From the NCBI RefSeq assembly GCF_028583425.1, contig NC_072801.1, forward strand, positions 19,984,001 to 20,048,000: DNA of 64,000 nt, written 5' to 3'. How positions within the stretch are numbered: the stretch's first letter is position 1; every line of letters begins with the position of its first letter. The translations under genes and the position numbers were made by a program. Positions 45,501 to 57,500 of the stretch are shown piece after piece. Source of the DNA: Eublepharis macularius. Its lineage: Eukaryota > Chordata > Lepidosauria > Squamata > Eublepharidae. The notes under the pieces were generated by a model. The model was given only the letters and a program-made list of their open reading frames with translations, had not been told where the DNA came from and did not search any database.

Positions 45501-48500
45501 TCCCAAGCATCCTCTTCGGCACTCCTCAGGGGGGTGCCCCTGGTTGACATTTGTAAAGCAGCCACATGGTCCTCTGCAGACACCTTTGTCAGGCATTACG
45601 CCGTTGATGTCAATGCGGAGCAGGATGTATCTGTGGCCAAGGCTGTCTTACACTCCCTTTTTTCCTAAGGGAGTTTTGGAATGACTTCTTGGCGTACCTG
45701 CTGGGTACCCTTGAGTGAAAGTGTGTATATATGTACCTGGGGGTGTGTATATATGTAAATATTGAGTATTTATGTGTCCTTACACAGTTTTTTACATAGA
45801 TGTATATATGCATATCTATTTATTGTTGTTCTTGTTTGTTCAATAAAATTGTGTTGGACTTCACCCCGCCTTCCTTATTGTGTGAAGCTTGGTACACTCC
45901 CATGTGTGGAGGCACAGAAGAACGAAGATGAAAACAGGGTTAACATACCTGTAACTTATGTTCATCGAGTTCTTCTGTGCTGACACACAACCCTCCCTCC
46001 TACCCCGCTGTGAACTCCAATGCACAATAATGTGATGGCTGTAACGGAAATTGGTGTTTTTAAGGTGTTATGGCTGAAGTGTGTTGGTCAAGCGGCGGCA
46101 AAGGAGAACTGAGGGAAGGGGCCGTTGGTCGCTGGAGGATCACGTGACCGTTTGGGCGGGAAAACGGTCGCTGAGGCGCGCGACAAACGGCCCCTTCGGA
46201 GCCATGGAAGCTCTAGAAAATTCTCCGGCGGCTGGCCTGCGCCTGCGCAGTCCCCATGTGTGTCAGCACAGAAGAACTCGATGAACATAAGTTACAGGTA
46301 TGTTAACCCTGTTTTATCAATTGTAACATTCCTGGAGCAGCTTACATCAATTTTAAAACAATACAAAAATATAAACATAGCAATCCTAAAATAAAGGTGA
46401 GAATAGCTAATCTTCCTAAAAAAGAGCCTCATGAAAATGATTGTCTAATAAAAAAATTAAATCCACAGGCTCATTTAAGTCTTTAGGGAAAAAATTCATC
46501 AGAAAGCAAGTAAAATATCCAGAACAGGGGAGAATTAACCAAGTGTTTGAGAAGAGAAAGTCTTAGCCCAACCCCAAAAAGGCTACAGAGACATACACTT
46601 GGCTCAGAGTAAAAGGGAAGAATTTTGTTGCTTTTGTGTTAATTGGGACACAACTTTATACTCCCAAATTGCAAGTAGTGTGCAAGCCACTTCAGTGTAG
46701 TGGTTAAGAGTGGCAGGACTCTAATCTGGAAAACCGGGTTTGATTCCCCGCTCCTCTGCTTGAAGCCAGCTGGGTGACCTTGGGTCAGTCACAGCTCTCC
46801 CAGAGCTCTCTCAGCCCCACACACTTAACAATAACACACTTTGTAAACAGCTCTGAATGTGGCACTGATCTGTCTTGAAGAGCAGTATATAAATTGAATG
46901 TTGTTGTTGTTAACGCTCACCAAAACCGCATTCCTTGGCTTCACCTCTCTTTCTTGCCCTTCTCCATTTTTGTTACTTTGAAAACTTATACAAATGTAAG
47001 AGAAAGTAACTTTTTTTTGTTTTGGTAAACTTAGCATGTTCTGTGCCAGTAACCACCATAAACTGACATCAGACATTTTACAAAGCCGGAAACCCAAATG
47101 TACTATAAATGGCACCATACCAACCTTCCCTCGGAATTCCAGGGCAACAGTTTTATAATTTTCATATGCCTCGTTGAACACAGTTGAACTCTTCGGGATA
47201 AACAAAAGGATGTGATTTTCCACAGGAACGTCAAAAATCTTCACAGATGTCTGGAAAACAAACAAATCCCCAAAAGTCAAAGAGGGCCCATGGATATTTG
47301 GAACAAGGAGGACACAATCCAGAAAGAGACTTTGTTTTTCTGAAAGAATGGCAAATTTCTTGCTGAGTTTTCCTAGCGAAGCTGGAAGACCTTCCTCATT
47401 CTTTTAATTTGGGTATTTTTATGACAAGCTCAAGGAATGGATTTGATTAATCAGGATGTATTGGGCTGTTCTTAAATGTGATTGGATTTTGAGTGATTTT
47501 ATATATTAATTAGTAAAGAGTCCAGCAGCACCTTTAAGACCAACCAACTTTATCATAGCATAAGCTTTCAAGAGCCACAGCTCTCTTAGTCAGATGTTGA
47601 CTCTTTACTGTTTTGCTACTACAGACTAACGTGGCTAACTCCTCTGGATCCAGGGCTTTTTTTCAGCTGGAACATGGTGGAACGGAGTTCCAGCACCTCT
47701 TGAAAATGGTCACATGGCTGATGGCCCCGCCCCCTGATCTCCAGACAGAGGGGAGTTGAGATTGCCCTCTGCGCCGCCGAGCAGCACGGAGGGCAATCTA
47801 AACTCCCCTCTGTCTGGAGAACAGGGGGCGGGGCCACCAGCCATGTGACCATTTTCTCCGAGGGCAACTCGCTGAGTTCCACCACCTCTTTTCCCAGAAA
47901 AAAAGCCCTGTCTGGATCTCTATATTAATTGTTTTACTGAATTTCATATTTACAGCTTCATGTTATCCACTGATTTGAATGCAGGAAAAGGCACAACAAA
48001 AGTCCTTTAAACAAATAGAAGTGCCCTGCACACTGAAAAGTACTCTCCCTCCAGCAAAGGTGTTCCCTTTCTAATCTAAAGACAATATATGAGATTCGCA
48101 GCGCCATCTTAAACAGAGGACAGAAGTCAGTGGGCTTAGAAGGGTCCGACTCTGCTTCAGATGGCGCTCAGGGACTCGCAAGGGATCCATTACCCTTCTT
48201 CAAAATTCCAAAAGCAGCTGCAGTTTCAACAAGGGGGGGATTACCAGTGGAGATTACATTTGCTTCCGAATTAATGGGGAAAATGAATATATTAAACTCC
48301 ATTACATATTAGGCATGGTTAAAAAAAATCTACATGTAATGGAGAAGAAAATTTGAAATCACAGCAAAAATGGAAAAGTTTTACCTGCTCATCTCTCATC
48401 CATGAGAAAAGAAGCGGATATTTGGGATTAGGGGTTTAAATACGTGAATTCCAAGCAGGTTTGAAGCCATGGACAGAGATTAACCAGACAGAAATGAACT

Positions 48501-51500
48501 TTGGACAAAAATTAATGAGGAGACATACCTCCAGATTATACTCTGTGACTAAATCCATGGTAAAGGTTTTAATTAATCTTGTCAGCTCCATGTGATTCAG
48601 TTTCCCTTCTTCTGCCACCTCATTATAAACAGGTTTTCCCTTGGACACAAGAAACAAGAGATTTACTGGTAAAGCAAACCATGGTTATTCACAATACGAG
48701 GAGGAGCATCACTGGATTCAATGGCTGTTTTAAGCCTTTTTTAGAAAGTGATGTATGAAGCTGTGCCACTGGTCCCAGCCAGTGACTGTGACTCTTTGAA
48801 AAAGATTGATATTGAAACGGGCCAATGAGGATCTAGATATCCCGTTAAGAGTTATTATGAGACTCTTCACATTCTCCACAGCCACTGAATGAAGAACCTT
48901 CATGTCAAGTCTTATTTCCTCTAATACCATTGTGATATAAGTGTTTTTTAGACCTTCTTTACTGTTGGACTTATGTTTGATTGTTGGATATGCTCTGTAG
49001 ACGAAATTTGTTATATGCTGCTATTCATGCACTTTAATATTTCCATGTGCAATATGATTACTCTTTGAGGACTAGTACCTTAACTATTTGTGTTCTGTGT
49101 TTCCAGTGTGTATATCCTTCACCAATTTGCATTAGCACTTTAAGAATTTACTCGCTTTGGGTACAGCGACCGTATATGACAGACATAGAACTATACATTT
49201 CTGTATTAGAATATATTCCACAGAAGGACTCATTGTTTTCCTTGCTCTATTGACTGTGTCTTATTACATCTTAGTCAGTATATCGTGGGTTTTCTTGCTT
49301 TTGTTTCCACCAGTTCTCTCCGTGATTCTCTCTCCTGTTGTACTGGTCCAAGCCAGCCAGCCAGCCAAGTATACCCTATCCTCATTAGCACAGGTCTCTC
49401 CAAGCCTGATACACGAGAATCGCCTTTTCCGATCTGGCCTGGCATTCAAGCGGGGACCTGCAGCATGCAAAGAATGTGCTCTGTCATTTGGCTAAGGCCA
49501 CCGTTTTCCATGAAAAGAACCTAGAATGGTTCCCTGGTTCATACTGTGGTGGCCGTCTCCTAATTGCACAACAAGGGAGCCTACCCATGCCAAACTGGAC
49601 ACTACAGTAATATGCAGACACCCGTGTTCCAGAGAGGGAGAAGGGGAAGGTCTATTTCCTCTCCCCAACATAGCTAGGACCAATGCATGGCGGCACCAGT
49701 GTGGTGGGTTAGGGTGCTGGACAGAAGAGACGCACGTCCAAATTCCCACATGGCCATGAAGCTCCACTGGAGGGCTAATCAACAACTCAAAGCCTAAGTT
49801 ACCTCTCAGGACGCTGTGGGGATAACATAGCCAGGGCAGAGGCCTTTTAGGATGCATCTTGAGTTCTTTGGAGGAAGAGTGAACTGAAAATGTGATCAAT
49901 ACCTTTTGGAAGATGACGATCATGTTCTCCCTAATGCCGAAGTGTGCAAAAACTTCATCACTGCTTGTCATCCCAAAAGGGATTTCTGGAGTACTTCTTG
50001 CGGAATCGCAGAAGACCTCCACCACCCCTCCTGGAGGGCTCTGTGGATAAAAGAGGGGTTTTAAGTCAGCGCGACACAAGTCCGGTGCAAGCAACGGCCA
50101 CTCCAGTCCTGGGAGGGAGGAAAAAGGTAATTTTAAAATATACTTGTAGAGTAAAACCCACTGTATATCTCAGCAACTGCCTTTAATTACAAGATAGAAT
50201 AGATTTTAATTGGAAGCTTCATCTGTCTGAAAAGCGGAGTCTGCATGGATGGATAAAAATAGACAAACGTGAACGAGAGGCAATTCACAGCTAAGCGTGC
50301 ATGGATGGTACTGTAGTCTGTACAGAAACATGTAAATAAAGGCTGAAAATGATGGAAGAGTCCTTTTGCTTCAGAAATAAGGCTGGACAATTTCAAACTC
50401 TCAATCTCCAGGGAAAAATTTGGATAATTTCAGAGCAGTCTCTATTGCGGTATTTTATTTCATGACCCGCCCCCCAATTCCCCAACATTATAAACACACA
50501 ACAGTGTTAAGACCATGACATGTAACCCCCCACTATTTTAATTTAGGAACAAAGGTTTACCTTAAAAAAGCCAATTATAGCCAAACCTTCCGGGTCAATG
50601 AAGGCTTGTGCTTGGCTTGTGCTATTGAGATGCACCGAGCAGGATCCTATTCTTCTTTTTACCCACGTGACAAAGGCAGAGGCTGTTCTAACTCCTGAGA
50701 AAAGGGAATAATTTATAGGGGTGTGTCAGCAATGAATAAAAAAGATACACAGATATATAGAAAATATACCAGAGTCAAAGGAGTAGCATGGCTGTAATCA
50801 ATCTCCAGAAAAACTGGGGGATGAAATTTGGGGGTCTGCTTCCCCAGAACTGACAGCAGTCCAGTGTGGTCTATTATTACCACATCTCCTAGTTTTCAGA
50901 GGCTGCGGAAAGGACATTTCCTTGAAAGTTGGATCGTCTGGACTGGAGTGGTCTGGCCTTGAGATTATGGAAAAGAATGGGTGCGTGGCAATTTAATGAA
51001 ACAGTGTTTGGTTGTTGTATAATGGATTTAAATCACACTGTAATCCACACTGAATCCTTTGTGGAGAAGGGTGGGGGGCTAAACATGTCATAAATAAATA
51101 AACAGGCTTTCAGCTAGCTAAGATTTATTTATCCATTCAATCCCACTTAACTCCCACAGTCATACTACATCATAAATTTCATAGACTTTAATACAGAAGC
51201 ATAAACAGGAGCATCCAAAATTGAACAGAGCAAACGGATATATTGCCGAAAGCAAAATTGAACAGAGCAAACAGATTTTCAGTAATAATCAGCTGAACTC
51301 TTATGGGCGGGGGGAGAGGAATTCCTTATGGGATTTTTGTAGAATTTGTAAAAATTTGATCAATAACCTTCTGCTAGCCATAAATGTTCAGTTAAGGAAA
51401 CTAGAAACACAATTGTAGTCCTTGCTAAACCAACCAAATTAATTTTGAGAGATTATTTAAATATTTTCCTCTATCTCTTGACTGATCTTTAGGGGTGTGC

Positions 51501-54500
51501 ATGCCCAAAAAATTTGGGTTTCCCACTTTGGGTTAACCCAAAGCAGGAAAAAAATCTGGAATTACTAGAATCCCGAAGCGGCAAGCACCCCCCCCCCAAC
51601 CACTTGGGGCAAACCAACCCAACCCACTCATCTGGCCGGCAGGGAGGGGGAGGTCGATCAGATGGGTGGCAGGGAAACTCGGAGCCAGCTCCTGTGGGGC
51701 CCACGCTGCCTCCTCTGCCAGCTTAGCAGCCAGATGGGTGGCAGGGAACCCTGGCACCAGCTCCTGCAGGGCCCGCACTGCTGCCTCCGGCACCGCAGCG
51801 GCCAGCTGGGTAGCAGGGAAGGCCCAAATCAGCTGCTTGGTGGAGATCTCCCCACCAAACAGCTGATCCGTGGGTTTAAATGCCCCTTTCCGTGCTGCTT
51901 CACAGCGGCACAGAAAGGGGCATTTAAACCCCTTGAATTGAAGCTTCCCAAAGTGATACGAATTGCTTCGGGAAGCTTTGATTCAGGGTTTCCAAATCAT
52001 TGCGAATCGAGTCCAATTCAGGTACTTTACCTGAAGCCGAATCCCGAATTGCACACCCCTACTGATCTTTAGTACTTTTAAATTGCCTCACCCTCAAAAA
52101 GTTAACTTCTTCTGAGTTTTATTTCTATTGGAGTCATTTCTATTGGAGCAATTGAATGTCACTGAAAAGTGACATCTTTACAAATAAAATGGACAGCTAT
52201 GTGATTTGTTTTTAAATATTTGTTATAGATAAGAATACACTGGATGAAGAAATGACCAAAAGATCTCTAGAAATCCCTATTTTAAATGTAGGGATTATTG
52301 CTAAAAGGAATGTTTATTAATCCTCAACCAGGGATGAGGATGTTTTAGAATTAATTTCATTTCTTATCTTTGTGAACAGTTTTGGATCTCTGCTTTCCAA
52401 TGTCGGTTTTGCCAATTCACTTGTATTATCTATGCAAATCGTATGAATTTCATACTGCATTTATGAATGCAGGGCACATCAAGGTTACCTCCTGCACCAC
52501 TGTGTCACCAACCTAAGTGGTGTGACCACAACAGTAATGCGATCACACTCTAACATGATGGAGAGGTATGCAACAGCAGCACAGAACACAACAAACCCAG
52601 AACACAACAAACATACTATGTTTAACACTACGTGGCTCATCAGCATCCCTTGGCTCGGGTCATCAGAGGCAAACATGACAACTGAGCAACTAATTCTCAT
52701 CTCTGCTTCTGAAAATTCCCCAGGTAATTTGCTGCATGGCCAATTAGCTCCTAATCGGCAGCATTCACCCCCCCCCCCCATGTGTTCCTTCCAGACCAAG
52801 ATGCTTTTCCTTTCAAACCTGCAAAAGAGCACGTACTACCAAGATTTACATGGCAAATCTGGAAACATCCCCCATCCCTCCTCTGGAAATATTGACTGGC
52901 AATTTAATCCAAACAGATTTCAGGACCATTCCACAGCTTATTGCAAAGTGTACTTCATTTAATTAAGTGTCAGATGTGAAGGGGGGGGGGCACTGAACAA
53001 AAGGGTAATAGAGAGGTGCAGAAATGTGTTAGGCAGTTAGTTGCTCAGCACCACTGCTGATTTTTCCAATTTGGACATGGAAACTAATCAGTGTCTGAGC
53101 TATCAAAAATAAATCCGATTATGTTGGTAATGCTTTTTCACTACAAAGGGACTGATTTTCCCCACCCAATACATTTTTCACACATTAAGCCTCCCTTCGG
53201 TGAAGTTTACTTATGCAAGATGAATCGGCTTTTATATAGCACACCATCAGTTTCAATATAAAATTCACTTGTAACCAACATCTTGAAATAGGATGTTCAG
53301 GCCTGGCTGCAGGAATCCACTCAAGCTTTGACTTTACGTTCCACATACTGCTCATCTTTTTGATGTGGTTGGTCCCACACCAGTAACATCAGAAACTGGC
53401 AAATATCCTCTTTGTTGGAAAAACTGCAAAGAAATAGGAACATTTGCCCATTGCTGGTGGAGTTGCCCCCATATTGAGAGATTTTGGACAGAAGTACTGA
53501 ATGCTATCAGAGAGAGAACAGGTTATGATATTCCCTTTTCACCTAAAATAATTTTTCTAGGATTGTGGGAACAAACAAAAATCCCTAATATCAGAAGAAA
53601 TCTTATTAATTCACTTTTAGTAGCAGCCAAAAGTGCAATTGCATCTAAATGGAAAGATAAATCACCACCAACCCTAGAATTATGGATGACAAAAATTTGG
53701 AACCATTTGATAATGGAGAAAATTACTGATAAACTATACCAACGGGGACCCTGTCCTCAAGGAACAGACTTTTGGGTGAAATGGTTCCCATTCTATGAAT
53801 ACTTGGAATCTAAAGGCTTACAACCTACTTCTTCTTAATTCAGGGAGCCAGTTTGGTGTAGTGGTTAAGAGTGTGGGACTCTAATCTGGAGAGCCGGGTT
53901 TGATTCCCCACTCCTCCACTTGACGCCAGCTGGGTGACTTTGGGCTAGTCATGGCTCTCTGGAGCTCTCTCAGCCCCACCCACCTCACAGGGTGATTATT
54001 GTTGTGGGGATAATAATGACATACTTTGTAAACCGCTCTGAGTGGGCATTAAGTTGTCCTGAAGGGCGATATATAAATCAAATGTTGTTGTTGTTGTTGT
54101 TGTTGTATTGATTGTTATAACTCGTTGTATATAGTTGATGTTGACATATCTTATCATTACTGTTTTTGTTGTATGTATGTTACTGTTTTGTTGATTTAGT
54201 TGTAAATTTAATAAAATTCAATTTAAAAAAAAGAAGAAAAAAATTGGCAAACATTTTCCATGTTTCAAGTTCCCTTCCTCCCAATTCCTAGTTTAATTGT
54301 TTGTGTGTGTGTGTGGGGGGGGATTTCCTAAACTGAACAAGAATTGAAGCCTGCACAGTTAGCCACAGCCACTCGTGCATTTCTCTCCCTCCATAGATGC
54401 ACACATTACTGTTGTACGCGCGCGCACACAGATAAAACACAGCAACAAATAATATGGATGTGATGGTCTGTGTGAATGCATCAAGATGGTCAAGATGGCA

Positions 54501-57500
54501 TTGTTTTAACACAATGCATGTGCATATCTGCATATTAATGATCCACTTGCCTCCCTTTTCTTTCTCCTGGGAGATCACTGTAATCCTCTGTGATTACAAA
54601 CACATTCTTAATGCAATGTTTCACCGCTGCACATATGCACATCAGCAAATGGGTATGCAATTGTAAAAAGTTTTACAAATGCACACGTGCACATTGGCAC
54701 TGTGTACGTATGTGGAGAGGGGAGACAAGAAAGAAAGAAAAATCCATAGAATATGGCACGCACAGGGCCCTATACAAAATTCCTAATGCATCGGTTCCAC
54801 TGTGAAAACAGGACAGGGTTATTTAAGACTCCAAGTTCCATGAAGAAATCTGGGCCACTTACCTTTTGCCGGAACACAGCATCTTCTTGCGCGAAATTGC
54901 GCCAGGAAGATGCTGTTATCGCACGATTTCACGCAAGAACATGCTGTTATTGCATGATTTCGTGCGAGAACACACTGTGTTCCGGCAAAAGGTAAGCCCT
55001 GTGGAAACGGCCCCGGATGAGGGGAATTTCGGAAGCACAACAAACAACTTAGTTGGGATTAAAACCCAAGAGCCACAGATAGCAACATGACCATCCTCGA
55101 CAGGTGTGAGCAACAAAAGGGGCTACTTGACATACCTTGCACGTTCAGGCAAAATACATATTTCATGGAAAAACGAAGTTATGAAAAAATGCCTGCAATG
55201 TGGAGTGTAGAAGCAATGAAGGCCAGAGGTTCTTGATCCTTACCATACCGTTCATTTTCCACCCTCCAGAGGGGTCTTAAATGTCTACCGTGCTGATGCT
55301 GGAGAAGGAGGAAATCCTCCAGAGGGGAAGCAGCCACTGAGCCACCTACAGAGCATCCCTGTCCTTATTCGATATTCTTGCAGCTGCTTCAGTGGTTTGA
55401 AACGAACCCTAGGTGTGGCTGAGGCCAGCCACGAGTGCCCTCTTGTGAGGAAACAAGAAACGTGCAAGATGAAAAAAAACAGCTGCTGACCTTTGCAGTC
55501 AACGGGATTGCTGCGATCACCATCGACAAAAAACTTCAGCGTTGGGAAGTCCTGGATATTGAACTCCTTCTTAAAATCCTTCTGGTCTGTCACGTCTACT
55601 TTGCCAAGGCGGACATCCACAGCGGCGCTTTTGAGTTCTTCAGCAGCCTTGGCAAATTCAGCAGCCAAAGTCTGAGAGGGCCCAGATAAAGTAACGTCTG
55701 CAAAACATCCAAGAAAGAAAAAGAAGGTGAGTAGATTTCCCTCGTAACATTTTGTTCTTATTCCAGAATTCTGCCCTGAACTGTACTTCTTTCCATTTTA
55801 ATTCTGTTTTAACTACTGAGGAGAATGTCTAAAACTGGCAACTGGGGGAAACACACAATGTACAGCAACTTCCAGTTTCTTTAAAAAAAAATTTTTATTA
55901 GTTTTCTCATAACGATAGGAATAGGGGAAAGGGGGTAGGAAAAGGAGACATAATAGAAAAGCAATAAAGTCTGCTTGGATCAGCATTCTACTTATCTACA
56001 TATATCATTTCACACTACCAATCGTTCGACTGTGGTTACTAAAAACAAATTACAGTATTGCCTTCATATGGTTACTACATTCAGGTCTTTATACTTGTTT
56101 TTCATCCAGTTGTAAAAAGGGGTCCATGGGGCAGCAAAATCTTCTTCCATTTGTCCTTTCATTAGTGAAGTTAGTTTGTCCATTTTCGCATTTTCCATTA
56201 TCTTCGCTATTAGTTCCTCCTGCTGAGGTGTTATTGGTCGTTTCCAATAAAATGCTAGTAAAATTCTTACCGCTGTTACTACATGTATTATGAAATATTT
56301 CTGGTCTTCCAGTTTCTTCATTTCATGCCATCATTATTCCATTCTATGTTGTCAATCTGCACACGCACATTGATGAAGCATCGCCCCCCCCCAAACAATT
56401 GTACCATGATGGTAAGTATGATTTCATCAAGATTCTTTTCTGTGTGCCGTTTTATTGATGTGCAATGGTAAGACGCTACACAAACATTCTTGATCAAACC
56501 AGATCTATTATATCACAAATGCTTTCCCAGTGGTTTTACAGATATAGAAGGAAGGACATTTATTTATTCAGGCATCTTTACTTATTGAGGCAGGTTACAA
56601 ATACATATTTTTTAAAAACTCAAGGCTGAAACTACACAATATAAAACCCTCATTTTAAAAAAAAGGAATTAGCAGCATGTTCAGTCATAAATTCAGCAGA
56701 TGCCAGTAAGAGCTTTAAATTTTTTTTAAAAAATCAGAGAAACCAGCAACCTGCAATGAAATCAACAGCAGCATCATGCTTGTTTGTCATATTTCTCCAC
56801 AGAAGAGCTCTCCCTTCGCCAGTTTTATCCTCACAACAACCTTACGAGGTGGGTTAGGATAACTAGGCAAGATCACCCAGTGATCTTCATGACTAAATGG
56901 GAGATTTGAACCCAGGCCTCCCCATCTATAGTCTAACATGCTAACTTGTTTCACCACACCACTGCTGTCGGGAAATCAGTTCACCAAATGCCCTCGGGAA
57001 CAGAATGGTTTTAGAAAATCTCCAGAAGGCCTAGTGTGTGTGTGCGGGGGCGGGGGGGGATTCCAAAATCTGGGGGTCACAGCCTAAAAAGCCCTGTTCT
57101 GTGTGCCTTCCCATCTGTTAACAAGGGCATACAAGCACCTGTAGCTGAACTCAGCCTATGGGTAGGTTCATGTAGGCAGGCAGTCCTCAACTGCCCTGTT
57201 CTTGAAGCACTTGAGGGTTTTAAAAGTATAAACTGGGGCTGGAAACAAACTGGTGGCCAGTGTACAAGAGTAGTAATGCTGCATTAGCAATCAATCCCCC
57301 TGCCATCCAAGCATGCTTTGTATTTGTGTGGCCATTCGGAAGGAGCCAGTTCATTCCCGATGTCATTCCATGTTAGTCTTTTAAGACTGTTTTCCCGTCT
57401 TGGGGTGGGGAAGAGACGGATGAGGAGCCTGAAGAGCCAGCACCCATGACAGGTGGAAGGGTCCCTGTGGTTAACTGCGCTAAAGCCAGAGTTTTATTAC

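Larger units (their letters stand above)
40219..46313 (+). mobile_element. Full-length DIRS retrotransposon, apparently intact
   Basis: A 6095-bp tyrosine-recombinase retrotransposon lying antisense in the PDILT intron between exons 7 and 6. It has the complete DIRS layout: inverted termini at both ends, an internal complementary region near the right end that joins the two outer ends, and three long open frames (Gag-like, RT-RNase H-methyltransferase-like, tyrosine recombinase). There is no LTR pair and no DDE integrase. The inverted termini are identical over 159 bp and no frame is broken, which points to a recent insertion. An exact 11-bp sequence flanks both ends, unexpected for DIRS. Confidence 0.93.

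Noticed and set aside
52522..52962. 146-codon open frame
   Set aside because: No conserved domain or splice structure; lies in a PDILT intron and contains a C-run.
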